Both the position numbers and the translations under genes were made by a program. Shown piece by piece: positions 35,933 to 44,853 of a stretch of DNA of 64,000 bases. The stretch's first letter is position 1. Every line of letters starts with the position of its first letter. The notes below the pieces were generated by a model. The model saw only the letters and a program-made list of their open reading frames with translations. It searched no databases and had not been told where the DNA came from. Where the stretch lies: NCBI GenBank assembly GCA_905215405.1, contig CAJMQE010000006.1, positions 17,373 through 81,372 on the forward strand, written 5' to 3'. Origin of the DNA: an uncultured bacterium. Its GTDB lineage: Bacteria; Bacillota; Clostridia; Lachnospirales; Lachnospiraceae.

Positions 35933-37303
35933 ATGGAAATCTACATAATATTATTTACCGTATTTATGTGTCTTCGCCGTGTCGTTCCATTTTGTCTGTT
36001 CATCAACAGACTAACCGGTAATGAGACCACGATCGGGCCCGTAACTTCTGGACTTTTTGCTGTTTTTATCGCAATCGGTGTGATCTTTTTATTACATGAT
36101 CTGTTTACCAACAGAAATTGTCTGAAGACCGGACATAACAAGGTATTGCTTGCATTTCTTGCAGTACTGGTTCTGTCCTGCATCGTCAACATTCACTATG
36201 GCTTTCTTGGCAATGTTGCGTCTGTCATAAATGCGTGTGTTGAATACCTGCTGTTCTATACGTTATATATCCGTTTTGGTAAAGAACATTTCTTAAAATT
36301 CTTTAAGAAACTTTTTCAGGTTCTGATCCCAATCTGGTTCGTATGTGTGGTAATTTCGATTGTTCAGTTCATAACCTTACAGGATTATGAATACATTCTG
36401 GAAGGTGTCAGAAGATGTCAAGGCTTTTCTAGCCAGAGACTTTTCGGTGTCTTCATCGATCCTAATTACGCAGCAGTCACATCACTGGTATTGATTCTTG
36501 GTGCATTCTATTGCTACCGCACTTCAGGTAAGTTTGCAAGAATCTTCTATATTATCAGTGCTGTTGCAAATTACATTTATGCAATTCTGAGTCTTTCAAG
36601 AACTGGTGATATCTGCCTGTATGTAGCAACTTTCCTCCTTGGTTTTTACCTGGGAAGAAATCGTTTCAAAAAATTCGTATTTTCTTTTGCAATTGGATTG
36701 GCCAGTGTCATAATGGTCTTCCTTGTATCAGAAATCACAACAACAGGCCTTAAATTATTACCAAAAGCTTATGAAAGTGTGTTCCACATTGAAAAAGAAG
36801 ATCCTGAAGAGGATGTTATCACACTTGATCGTCAGGACGTTGAATCAGATAATATATCTAATAACAGAATTTCAATCTGGTCCTGTTATCTGAATGCATT
36901 GAAAAAACATATGGTACTTGGTCTTTCCCCTGAAAATGCTTTAAAGCATGTGAAAGCTGAAATGCCTGATTCCTATGTTTCACAGACTAATTATGTTGTA
37001 CATAATGGATACTTAAAAGTTCTTGTTTCAACTGGTGTTATTGGAGCTGCCATCATGCTCTTCTTCCTTGCTCTCAGTGCAAAGGATATCGCATCCAGAG
37101 TAATGGCTACAAAAGAACTAGAACATGAATACATTGCATTGCTCATCATTTTAATCATACTCGCGATCTTCGGATTTTTCTTTAACGAATTATTCCTGAT
37201 TCAGAATATGACAACAATTCTGGTATGGCCAATACTTGGTTATCTGACAGCCTCCCGTAAGGATGCAAAAATAGATAACGAGCAACAAGATGTAATCGCC
37301 TAA
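35933..37303 (+). CDS. O-antigen ligase / Wzy-like polysaccharide polymerase family membrane protein
   Basis: Encodes 456 residues with about ten to twelve membrane helices and a larger outside loop (about 270-340, rich in acidic residues). The segment GFSSQRLFGVFIDPNYAAVTSL and the later YVVHNGYLKVLVSTGVIGA are typical of the WaaL/Wzy O-antigen-ligase superfamily, which joins or polymerises surface glycans at the membrane. No glycan genes lie nearby, so its substrate is unknown. AAGGAT precedes the ATG and a strong terminator follows the stop. Confidence 0.8.
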   Translation: MEIYIILFTVFMCLRRVVPFCLFINRLTGNETTIGPVTSGLFAVFIAIGVIFLLHDLFTNRNCLKTGHNKVLLAFLAVLVLSCIVNIHYGFLGNVASVINACVEYLLFYTLYIRFGKEHFLKFFKKLFQVLIPIWFVCVVISIVQFITLQDYEYILEGVRRCQGFSSQRLFGVFIDPNYAAVTSLVLILGAFYCYRTSGKFARIFYIISAVANYIYAILSLSRTGDICLYVATFLLGFYLGRNRFKKFVFSFAIGLASVIMVFLVSEITTTGLKLLPKAYESVFHIEKEDPEEDVITLDRQDVESDNISNNRISIWSCYLNALKKHMVLGLSPENALKHVKAEMPDSYVSQTNYVVHNGYLKVLVSTGVIGAAIMLFFLALSAKDIASRVMATKELEHEYIALLIILIILAIFGFFFNELFLIQNMTTILVWPILGYLTASRKDAKIDNEQQDVIA

Positions 37304-37344
37304 TGAAAATGTTTTTATAGCATTACATATAGAACGATAGATAA

Positions 37345-37388
37345 AAAGAAAGACATGCACAGTTATTTGTGTATGTCTTTCTTTTTGT
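37345..37388 (+). terminator. Terminator of the O-antigen-ligase-like gene
   Basis: AAAGAAAGACATGCACA (37345-37361) pairs with TGTGTATGTCTTTCTTT (37368-37384), one G-T pair, ending in T residues. Confidence 0.9.
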
Positions 37389-37560
37389 TCTCTCATCAGT
37401 AGCACGCCCATCTGTTGTAATGATTGTTTATTATATTTACTATTACTTTGTTGATCTGTTCTTCTGTTATTCTGTTTTGCTGTTCTTCTATTTTTTATTT
37501 TGCTTTTTTCTGTCTTTCAAACGTACTATAATCTCTGTTGTTCTGCGCTCTACTGCTCAA

Positions 37561-37636
37561 TTTTTCTGTTATTCTGTCGTTCTATTGTTCTACTCTGCCC
37601 TATTTTTCTGTTATTCTGTCGTTCTTATTGTTCTAC
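37561..37636. repeat. 42-bp direct repeat in a pyrimidine-rich gap
   Basis: A 24-base block starting TTTTTCTGTTATTCTGTCGT occurs at 37561 and again at 37603, each followed by a similar TTGTTCTAC end. The surrounding 37430-37670 is rich in CTGTT/TTCT words. The rest of this 560-bp gap shows no gene. Confidence 0.7.
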
Positions 37637-37763
37637 AGTTCTATATCGTTCCACTGTTCTATCGATTTGCAATACTGACACTATATTTGATGCTTTCTCT
37701 TGCCAATGGCGTTGGAGGCAACAACTCCATTTTATAAAATTTTCAAAATCATGTTGCACATAA

Positions 37764-37808
37764 CAAAAAAAAGACTGGCAGATTGCTTATATGCTTTAAC
37801 TGTCAGTC
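37764..37808 (-). terminator. Terminator of the pst operon
   Basis: GACTGGCAG (37773-37781) pairs with CTGTCAGTC (37800-37808), one G-T pair; on the minus strand a T run follows. It lies 60 bases after the pstA stop, so the operon ends without pstB. Confidence 0.82.
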
Positions 37809-37868
37809 CTATGTTTTATTTTACTCTGAAATTAATTTAATCCTAAATCATTTCATTTTTCGCATTTC

Positions 37869-38744
37869 CTATTTTGCACTTGCGGATCTCTTCTTATTGA
37901 TCCTGTTACTTAGTACATTAGCGAGAATACTAAAGGAAAGAACAAGAATCAATAACACTGCTGATGACAGATTTGCGAGTGCCTGATTCTGTCCATTGAC
38001 CTGCAGGTCCCAAATCTGCAATGACAGTGTTTCTGCCGGACGAAATGGATTAAGTGGGCAGGTGATTGAGGACAGATCCCAGTTGGACCAGCTGATATTC
38101 GTTCCTGAGCCGGTTGTATATAACAGAACTGCTGCTTCACCAAATCCACGTCCTGCTGCAAGTATAATACCTGTCATGATTCTTGGCAGACATGCTGGCA
38201 GAAGTACATGACAGATTGCCTGCCAACGTGTTGAGCCAAGTCCAAGACTTGCATGATAATAGCCTTCCGGAAGTCCACGTATTGCATCTTCAGTCGTTGT
38301 CGTGATCAGTGGCAGGGTCAAAATGGATACAGAGAGAGCACCAGCCATTAAACTCTTATCCATCCCCATAATTACCAGATAGACCAGATATCCAAACAGA
38401 CCAACAACAATTGATGGAAGTGATGAAAGGGTCTCTATACAGATTCTGATAAATTTTGTCATTTTTCCACCCTTGGCATATTTAGCAAGATAAATCCCCG
38501 CAAATGTGCCGATTGGAACTGTAATCAACAGTGACAGAAATACAAGATAAATCGTATTAAAAAGCTGATTTCCAATACTGCCTTTTCGAGCAAATCTGAA
38601 CATTGAAGCATCTGCACCTGCGATTCCTTTGATAATTACATAACCTGCAAAAGAGACCAGTAATGCAAAGAAAAATACTGCAATACAACAGAATACTACT
38701 GTCATAATTTTATCCATACGTCTCGTTCTATTATATCTATTCAT
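37869..38744 (-). CDS. pstA: Phosphate ABC transporter permease PstA
   Basis: Encodes 291 residues with six membrane helices, half of the phosphate channel with PstC. The family region IYLAKYAKGGKMTKFIRICIETLSSLPSIVVGLFG is visible, and the loop that contacts the ATPase reads GLPEGYYHASLGLGSTRWQAICHVLLP. Its start overlaps the pstC stop by eight bases with AGGAGG before it. No ATPase gene follows; the transcript appears to end 60 bases downstream. Confidence 0.95.
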   Translation of the reverse strand: MNRYNRTRRMDKIMTVVFCCIAVFFFALLVSFAGYVIIKGIAGADASMFRFARKGSIGNQLFNTIYLVFLSLLITVPIGTFAGIYLAKYAKGGKMTKFIRICIETLSSLPSIVVGLFGYLVYLVIMGMDKSLMAGALSVSILTLPLITTTTEDAIRGLPEGYYHASLGLGSTRWQAICHVLLPACLPRIMTGIILAAGRGFGEAAVLLYTTGSGTNISWSNWDLSSITCPLNPFRPAETLSLQIWDLQVNGQNQALANLSSAVLLILVLSFSILANVLSNRINKKRSASAK

Positions 38745-39696
38745 TTTTGCTACCTCCTGTCACTAAAGAGCGAATCTTCTGTAATCTTCCCTCTCCCTGT
38801 GTTTCTTTCTTTTCCCTTGAGAAATAGTGAATGATAAATATGAATAGCAGCGAAATCAGGAATAACAACAACGCCAGCGTCCATAAAGCTGTCTTTGTCT
38901 CTCCACCTTCCATTGCATTTCCCATCTGTGCTGTGATTTCAGTAGTCAATGACTTTGTCGTTGAGAAGATACTGGTTGGTATCGCTGTTGTCTGTCCAAT
39001 GACCATTGCAACCGCCAATGCCTCGCCAAATGCACGTGCAAGGCCGAGAATGATCGCAGAAAAAATATTTGCTTTTGCTGCAGGTAATACTACTTTATAA
39101 ATAGTCTGCCAGCGGGAGGACCCTAAGCCATATGCTCCAATTCTGTACTCATCTGGCACTGAATGAATTGCATCAGCTGCCACACTGGTTATAGTTGGAA
39201 AGATCATAAGTGATAAAACAAGTCCGGCAGCCAGTACAGAATTTCCCACCTGTCTGTGGAAAATAGTTCTGATTGCAGGTACTAGTACAGTAAGACCGAC
39301 CCAGCCATATACAACAGATGGAATACCTGCAAAGATCTGCACGATTGGACGATAGAAACGTTCGCCGAATTTTGGTGAAATTTCTGTCATAAAAATTGCG
39401 GATCCAAGTGCAAATGGTGTTGCTATAATAAGTGCAAGACCACAGGTACTTAAAGAACCAACAATAAAGATCAGCGTACCAACACTACCGCCACCTTCTG
39501 CATTATCTACAGGTGCCCATTTTGTTGAACCAAGAAATTCACCGATCGTATGTCCAAATGTTGTAAATGTACCTGATCCTTTATATACAAGGAATCCGCC
39601 AATTACAAGGGTGAGGACAATTACAAAAAGTCCACAGGCGGTAACGATTCCCTGCCAAAAATATTCCTTTAAAAACATATTTTTTTTATTGCTCAT
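38737..39696 (-). CDS. pstC: Phosphate ABC transporter permease PstC
   Basis: Encodes 319 residues with six membrane helices. Landmarks: GSAIFMTEISPKFGERFYRP, QIFAGIPSVVYGWVGL and the ATPase-contact loop VPDEYRIGAYGLGSSRWQTI. It forms the inner-membrane channel with PstA. GGGAG precedes the ATG. It lies 141 bp after pstS, with a GC-rich hairpin between them, and overlaps pstA. Confidence 0.95.
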   Translation of the reverse strand: MSNKKNMFLKEYFWQGIVTACGLFVIVLTLVIGGFLVYKGSGTFTTFGHTIGEFLGSTKWAPVDNAEGGGSVGTLIFIVGSLSTCGLALIIATPFALGSAIFMTEISPKFGERFYRPIVQIFAGIPSVVYGWVGLTVLVPAIRTIFHRQVGNSVLAAGLVLSLMIFPTITSVAADAIHSVPDEYRIGAYGLGSSRWQTIYKVVLPAAKANIFSAIILGLARAFGEALAVAMVIGQTTAIPTSIFSTTKSLTTEITAQMGNAMEGGETKTALWTLALLLFLISLLFIFIIHYFSREKKETQGEGRLQKIRSLVTGGSKNE

Positions 39697-39732
39697 ATAG
39701 TTCTCCCAACTGATAAAGAATTTATACTTTTA

Positions 39733-39758
39733 GGCGGGCCATTTATTGAATGCCCGCC
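39733..39758 (-). promoter_or_regulatory. Intercistronic hairpin between pstS and pstC
   Basis: GGCGGGC (39733-39739) pairs with GCCCGCC (39752-39758), extended by ATT/AAT. No T run follows, so it is more likely an mRNA-stabilising hairpin or partial terminator that raises PstS over the permeases. Confidence 0.6.
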
Positions 39759-39837
39759 CTTCTGATTAACTCTATTGTCTTTTCTTTTCGTTCGTGATCA
39801 GACTTTTGATTTCATACACTCCTGTACGGAGCCTGGA

Positions 39838-40743
39838 TTAGTGTTCCTTTACCTGCATTTTTGATGATACACCATATCCAAGTGATTCCATCTTTGTACC
39901 GTATTCATCAGATGTGATATAGTTAAGGAATTTATCTGCTGCACCAGTTGCTGTACCCTTTGTATACATATGTTCATATGTCCATACTTTGTATGATCCG
40001 TTATATGTATTTTCTAATGTTGGAGCGACACCATCGATTGATACTGTATCAACCCCTGGGTTATTTAATAAGTATGATAAAGCTACATATCCGATTGCAC
40101 CTTTTGTAGATTTTACATTCTGAAGAAGGACACCAGAATCATCTGTTTCCATTGATTTGTTAGATGCTTCAGCAGCACCATCCAGTGCATATTTCTTAAA
40201 TGTTGCTCTTGTACCTGATGACTCAGGACGTGTAATTAATACGATTGCTTCATCTGCACCACCAACTTCTTTCCAGTTCGTGATAACACCTGTGAAGATA
40301 TCGATTAACTGCTGCTTAGTGAGGTCTTTCACTCCGCCTGCTGTTACATCTGGATTTACGATTGGAGCCATTGTTACTACACATACTTTATGATCTACGA
40401 GTTCGCTTGCTTTTGTTGCATCCAGTTTTTCTGATGCTTCTACATCTGAGTTACCGATCTGTACTGTTCCCTCTGATACCTGCTTTAAACCTTCACCTGA
40501 ACCACCAGCATCAATTGTGATTGATACATCAGGATATTTTTCATTAAATACATCAGCTGCGTCGTCGACTAATGGTTTCAATGCTGAAGAACCAGCTGCT
40601 GTAATACTTCCTGTCACTTTCTCTTCTGTTGCTGTTGTTGTACTTCCTGTACTTGTGCTTTTACTTCCACATCCTACTAAAGCACCTGTCATACACATTA
40701 CACTCATCGCAAGAGCTGCATATCTTCTTACATTCTTTTTCAT
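39838..40743 (-). CDS. pstS: Phosphate-binding lipoprotein PstS
   Basis: Encodes 301 residues. The signal peptide ends in a lipobox, ALVGC with C25, so the mature protein is tethered outside the membrane. Phosphate-binding landmarks are TAAGSSALKPLVDDAA, DAGGSGEGLKQV and TRPESSGTRATFKKYAL. It delivers phosphate to PstCA. It is the first gene of the operon; Pho boxes upstream indicate induction under phosphate starvation by a PhoPR-type system, which is not in the window. Confidence 0.96.
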   Translation of the reverse strand: MKKNVRRYAALAMSVMCMTGALVGCGSKSTSTGSTTTATEEKVTGSITAAGSSALKPLVDDAADVFNEKYPDVSITIDAGGSGEGLKQVSEGTVQIGNSDVEASEKLDATKASELVDHKVCVVTMAPIVNPDVTAGGVKDLTKQQLIDIFTGVITNWKEVGGADEAIVLITRPESSGTRATFKKYALDGAAEASNKSMETDDSGVLLQNVKSTKGAIGYVALSYLLNNPGVDTVSIDGVAPTLENTYNGSYKVWTYEHMYTKGTATGAADKFLNYITSDEYGTKMESLGYGVSSKMQVKEH

Positions 40744-40850
40744 ATTCGGCTTCCTCTTCTTTCTTTCTTCATATTATAACGATTGGCTCGTTATTTTTAT
40801 TTTTGTATCAGTAAGTTTGTTTTCTTTGTCTTGCTTACTGATCTGTACTT

Positions 40851-40856
40851 ATCATA
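40851..40856 (-). promoter_or_regulatory. -10 element of the pstS promoter
   Basis: TATGAT on the minus strand with no good -35, as is usual for PhoP-activated promoters; one TTTACA box lies 10 bases upstream and an array further up. Confidence 0.45.
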
Positions 40857-40866
40857 GCCGAACCTA

Positions 40867-40947
40867 TGTAAAATCAACTATCTGCTCTATCTCAAAATCA
40901 TGTAAACTATTTGTCAATTTGTGAGCCCTATGTAAATTCAATGTAAA
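40867..40947 (-). promoter_or_regulatory. Pho box array (PhoP-binding) upstream of pstS
   Basis: Minus-strand TTTACA hexamers occur at 40867-40872, 40901-40906, 40931-40936 and 40942-40947, with weaker TTGACA (40912-40917) and CTCACA (40920-40925). Spacing is exactly 11 bases within the groups 40901/40912 and 40920/40931/40942, the helical repeat known for Bacillus PhoP sites. Confidence 0.7.
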
Positions 40948-40987
40948 ATCAGCTGGGAAAAGACTGGCAGACACTGCATTTTCTCCA

Positions 40988-41029
40988 CAAAAAAAGATCC
41001 TCCAGAGAAGCATTTTCTCTGAAAGATCT
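40988..41029 (-). terminator. Terminator of uppP
   Basis: AGATC/GATCT outer and CAGAGAA/TTCTCTG inner stems around 41010; on the minus strand a T run follows. It begins 39 bases after the uppP stop. Confidence 0.8.
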
Positions 41030-41067
41030 TCAATCATTTTTCAATTAATTCGTGAATCCAGTCCATG

Positions 41068-41889
41068 TTATCCCAGGAACATAAAGTACCCTGCGACAAG
41101 CAGGCCAAGTACGATTCTATACCAGCCAAATGCCTTAAAATCATGGCCTTTAATATATCCCAGTAAGAACTTAATTGCAAGGATGGAAACTACAAATGCA
41201 ACGACCATACCAACAACTAAAATCAACGCTTCCTGTCCTGTAAAATTGAATCCAAACTTTAAAAGCTTTAATCCACTAGCTCCAAGCATAACTGGAACAG
41301 AAAGGAAAAATGAGAATTCTGCGGCACTTGTTCTTGACATTCCGATCATGATTGCTCCAAGAATCGTCGCTCCAGATCTGGAGGTACCTGGAATCAGTGC
41401 AAGCAGCTGAAAACCACCTACCCAGAATGCTGTTTTGTAACTCATTTCAGCAAGTGAAGTCACTTCTGGCTTTTTGTTCTTATTTTTATTTTCAATTACA
41501 ATGAACAGAATACCATATACGATCAGTGTAATGGTAACTGTCTGATAATTATAAAATATTTCATCGATCTTATCGTTGAACAAAACGCCTATAATTCCAG
41601 CTGGAACGCATCCTACAAGAATCTTGCTCCAAAGCGTCATCTTCTGCGCCACTGTTCCTTCTTTGTTCGAACGAAATGGCCATAACTTGTTCCAGTAAAG
41701 AACCACAACGGCCAAAATTGCACCAAGCTGAATAACAACGAGGAACATTTCCTTAAACTCTGTGCTGCAGTTCAGTTTCAAAAATTCATCTACAAGGATC
41801 ATATGCCCTGTACTACTGATTGGCAGCCATTCTGTGATACCTTCTACGATACCAATAATTACTGTTTTTAATAACTCAATAAAATCCAT
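41068..41889 (-). CDS. uppP: Undecaprenyl-diphosphatase (bacitracin-resistance type UppP)
   Basis: Encodes 273 residues with about eight membrane helices. It dephosphorylates undecaprenyl diphosphate so the lipid carrier for peptidoglycan can be reused. The two catalytic motifs are present: EGITEWLPISSTGH near residues 16-29 and LIPGTSRSGATILG. AGAGG precedes the ATG. Monocistronic with its own terminator. Confidence 0.96.
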   Translation of the reverse strand: MDFIELLKTVIIGIVEGITEWLPISSTGHMILVDEFLKLNCSTEFKEMFLVVIQLGAILAVVVLYWNKLWPFRSNKEGTVAQKMTLWSKILVGCVPAGIIGVLFNDKIDEIFYNYQTVTITLIVYGILFIVIENKNKNKKPEVTSLAEMSYKTAFWVGGFQLLALIPGTSRSGATILGAIMIGMSRTSAAEFSFFLSVPVMLGASGLKLLKFGFNFTGQEALILVVGMVVAFVVSILAIKFLLGYIKGHDFKAFGWYRIVLGLLVAGYFMFLG

Positions 41890-42083
41890 TTTCTACCTCT
41901 TAATCTGAAAAAGTGCCAAAAGTCATCTTTTTCTCTTTTGTTTCAAAACAGATGAACCTTACAAGCTGTTTTGGGGAAATTATGGTTGACAGAATTTACT
42001 TATCTCTGCCCCTGACTCCTGACACTTATCATATCTCTTATTTATAAATACTATTAAAAATCTCTATAAAATATAAGTAACAT

Positions 42084-43052
42084 TTAATTCCTGATTACCG
42101 ATTTTCTCAGATCTTTTAAACGGATCTGTGCAATCAGCACAGCCGCCAGCACAAGTACACAGCCTGCACTTTCCCGTGCACTCATGCGCTGTCCTAACAC
42201 GACCCAGCCGGATATCGTTGCAAATACGGACTCTAGACTCATTAGAAGCGTTGCCACTGCCGGATTCATATCCTTTTGTGCAACGATCTGCAAAGTAAAT
42301 GCCACGCCAGAAGAAAGTACTCCGGCATAGAACAGCGGCAGCCATGCCTGTAGAAGATCTGTGATATGTGGATGTTCAAAAAGAAGCATTCCTGCACCTG
42401 CTATCAACGCACAAACAGCGAATTGAAGACATGACAGCAAAATACTATCCACTTTAACAGAAAAATAATCAATGACCAGAATATGAATGGAAAAACTGAC
42501 TGCACAAAGAAGAACAAGGGTATCGCCTTTTCCAATGGTCAAATTTTCCTGCATACAGATAAAATACATTCCAACAGTAGCAAGTGCTGCACAGCACCAG
42601 ATTTTTATACCAATCTTTCTTTTTAGAAATACACCAAGGAGCGGAACCCCAAGAATGTACAAAGTTGTTATAAAACCAGCTTTTCCCACTGTCGTATGCA
42701 TAATACCGATCTGTTGAAATATGCTACCACAAAACAATGCAACTCCTGCACATATTCCCCCAGCCAGCGTGGTCATGAACTGACTGGAAACATTTCCAGC
42801 CTGCTCAGTCGTACCATTTTCTGCCTGCGAGTCAGCTTTCTCTCTTTTTCTATCATTTTTTCCCGTAATTTTACGAATCAGGATCAGTGGGACCAGTGCC
42901 ACACATCCAAGTACCGACCGTGTCGCAAGAAATGTAAATGGTCCGATATAATCCATTCCCACATCCTGTGCCACAAATGTGGATCCCCAGATAAATGCAG
43001 CTATTGCAAGTAAAATAGCATTTCTGGTCTTTTGTCCTTTTCCTGTTTTCAT
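42084..43052 (-). CDS. EamA-family (DMT superfamily) transporter
   Basis: Encodes 322 residues with ten membrane helices as two EamA repeats: the first opens with AIAAFIWGSTFVAQDVG, the second contains the usual ending region ATLLMSLESVFATISGWVVLGQRMS. A charged loop (about 70-95) separates early helices. Substrates of this family are mostly unknown metabolites or amino acids. It starts 26 bases after tyrS ends, so it may be cotranscribed from the tyrosine T-box; that hints at, but does not prove, an amino-acid substrate. Confidence 0.88.
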   Translation of the reverse strand: MKTGKGQKTRNAILLAIAAFIWGSTFVAQDVGMDYIGPFTFLATRSVLGCVALVPLILIRKITGKNDRKREKADSQAENGTTEQAGNVSSQFMTTLAGGICAGVALFCGSIFQQIGIMHTTVGKAGFITTLYILGVPLLGVFLKRKIGIKIWCCAALATVGMYFICMQENLTIGKGDTLVLLCAVSFSIHILVIDYFSVKVDSILLSCLQFAVCALIAGAGMLLFEHPHITDLLQAWLPLFYAGVLSSGVAFTLQIVAQKDMNPAVATLLMSLESVFATISGWVVLGQRMSARESAGCVLVLAAVLIAQIRLKDLRKSVIRN

Positions 43053-43078
43053 TCTTCTGTCCTTTGATCACTCAGTCA

Positions 43079-44302
43079 TTATAAAGTAACTTTTCTAAAG
43101 TTCTTTTTACCACGTTTTACAACGACACCGTCATTTTCAAATTTTGTTTTTTCAAAAGTTGCAGAAATTTCGGCTACTTTTTCTCCATCAACGCTTACAC
43201 CTCCCTGTTCAACAGCTCTTCTTGCCTCTGAACGGGATGTTGTAAGACCTGATTTATGAACCAATGTTACTACATCGATCACACCATCTTTAAAACAATC
43301 ATCTGTCAGCTGTGCCTTTGGCATATTTGCTGCATCACCGCCGCCTGCGAATAAAGATTTTGCAGTTTCCTGTGCTTTCTGTGCTTCTTCTTCCCCGTGA
43401 ACCATCTTTGTCAGTTCAAATGCAAGGATTTCTTTTGCCTTGTTCAACTGTGAACCTTCCCAGCTGTCCATTTTTTCGATTTCTTCTAAAGGTAAAAATG
43501 TGAGCATTCTGATACATTTCAGAACATCTGCATCAGCTACATTTCTCCAGTACTGGTAGAATTCGTATGGAGTTGTCTTCTTTGGATCGAGCCATACAGC
43601 GCCTGAAACTGTTTTCCCCATTTTCTTTCCTTCAGAATTAAGAAGCAGTTTGATTGTCATTGCATATGCATCTTTTCCAAGTTTTCTTCTGATGAGTTCT
43701 GTACCATAAAGCATATTACTCCACTGATCATCTCCACCGAACTGCATATTACAGCCATATCTTTCAAATAACTGTAAGAAATCATAGCTCTGCATGATCA
43801 TGTAGTTGAATTCAAGGAAGCTGAGTCCTCTTTCCATTCTCTGTTTGTAACATTCTGCTGTCAGCATTCTGTTAACTGAGAAATATGGACCAACATCTCT
43901 TAACAGTTCAATGTAATTCAGGTTTCTGATCCAGTCTGCATTATTTACCATGATTGCTCTGTCATTTGAGAAATCGATAAATTTACTGATCTGTTCTTTA
44001 AAGCAGTCACAGTTGTGATTGATTTCATCTACTGTCAGCATTTTTCTCATATCTGATTTTCCTGAAGGATCACCGATCATACCAGTACCGCCACCAACTA
44101 AAACGATTGGTTTGTTACCAGCCATCTGTAATCTCTTCATCAGGCAAAGTGCCATAAAGTGACCAACATGAAGACTATCTGCTGTTGGATCAAATCCAAT
44201 ATAAAATACTGCCTTTCCGTTATTGACCAGTTCCTTGATCTCTGGTTCATCTGTTACCTGTGCAATCAGGCCTCTTGCTACTAATTCGTCATAAATCTGC
44301 AT
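43079..44302 (-). CDS. tyrS: Tyrosyl-tRNA synthetase
   Basis: Encodes 407 residues. It charges tRNA-Tyr. Class I signatures are HVGH at residues 45-48 (HIGH) and KMGKT at 227-231 (KMSKS variant usual in TyrS). The tyrosine pocket region GFDPTADSLHVGH and GGDDQWSNM are visible, and a C-terminal S4 RNA-binding domain begins near 335 (LTTSRSEARRAVEQGGVSVDG). Expression is under the T-box leader upstream. EamA follows closely. Confidence 0.97.
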   Translation of the reverse strand: MQIYDELVARGLIAQVTDEPEIKELVNNGKAVFYIGFDPTADSLHVGHFMALCLMKRLQMAGNKPIVLVGGGTGMIGDPSGKSDMRKMLTVDEINHNCDCFKEQISKFIDFSNDRAIMVNNADWIRNLNYIELLRDVGPYFSVNRMLTAECYKQRMERGLSFLEFNYMIMQSYDFLQLFERYGCNMQFGGDDQWSNMLYGTELIRRKLGKDAYAMTIKLLLNSEGKKMGKTVSGAVWLDPKKTTPYEFYQYWRNVADADVLKCIRMLTFLPLEEIEKMDSWEGSQLNKAKEILAFELTKMVHGEEEAQKAQETAKSLFAGGGDAANMPKAQLTDDCFKDGVIDVVTLVHKSGLTTSRSEARRAVEQGGVSVDGEKVAEISATFEKTKFENDGVVVKRGKKNFRKVTL

Positions 44303-44467
44303 GTTTTTTTCCTCAGCATTTCTTAAAAGATCTGCTGCATCTTACTGATGCCTTTCCTAAATCATTTTGTATTAAATTCTGGAAATATTAAAATGCTTCT
44401 GCGCAATTGTATACCGCAGTGCGATTTTTGTGGAGCCGTGTCATTTGCAGATAAATGTTCCTGCAAA

Positions 44468-44755
44468 TTAAAAAATCCCATCCTTAAAGCAAACGCCTTA
44501 AGGACGGGAATCATTCCGTGTTACCACCTTAATTCATAAACAGCTCACGCTATTTACCTCTTCAAGTACATAAGTATTCTAATACTTTATATACTTTAGC
44601 ACTATAACGTGTGCAGGGAATCCGTCGCAGCCTACTATCAGAATCCTGATGATTCCAAATTCAGTGCGATGCTCAAAGATGTATTCATGATAAACATGTT
44701 CATTGCGCCTCTCATCAACCGGCAACTTTCTGTAATTCCTGTTCGTCATTACTTC
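44468..44755 (-). ncRNA. T-box riboswitch of tyrS (tyrosine specifier)
   Basis: On the minus strand the leader holds a Stem I region with specifier GAA-TAC-ATC (TAC, Tyr, 44681-44683) followed by TTTGAGC, then the antiterminator T-box AAGGTGGTAACACGGAA near 44515-44531, and a strong terminator (TCCCGTCCTTAA paired with TTAAGGATGGGA, then T6) ending near 44468. Uncharged tRNA-Tyr would favour antitermination. The 165 bases after the terminator contain a further hairpin TTTGCAG/CTGCAAA. Confidence 0.92.
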
Positions 44756-44792
44756 TTCTTATCACAGCATTTTAAATATTTAACTAAGATGA

Positions 44793-44821
44793 ATTATAGT
44801 AGATGAAAAGTTATCTGTCAA
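44793..44821 (-). promoter_or_regulatory. Promoter of the tyrS T-box leader
   Basis: Minus-strand TTGACA (44816-44821), 17 bases, TATAAT (44793-44798): a perfect consensus promoter just before the T-box. Confidence 0.88.
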
Positions 44822-44853
44822 CTTCTTATTTTATTTTTTCTTCTTTCCTTCCC

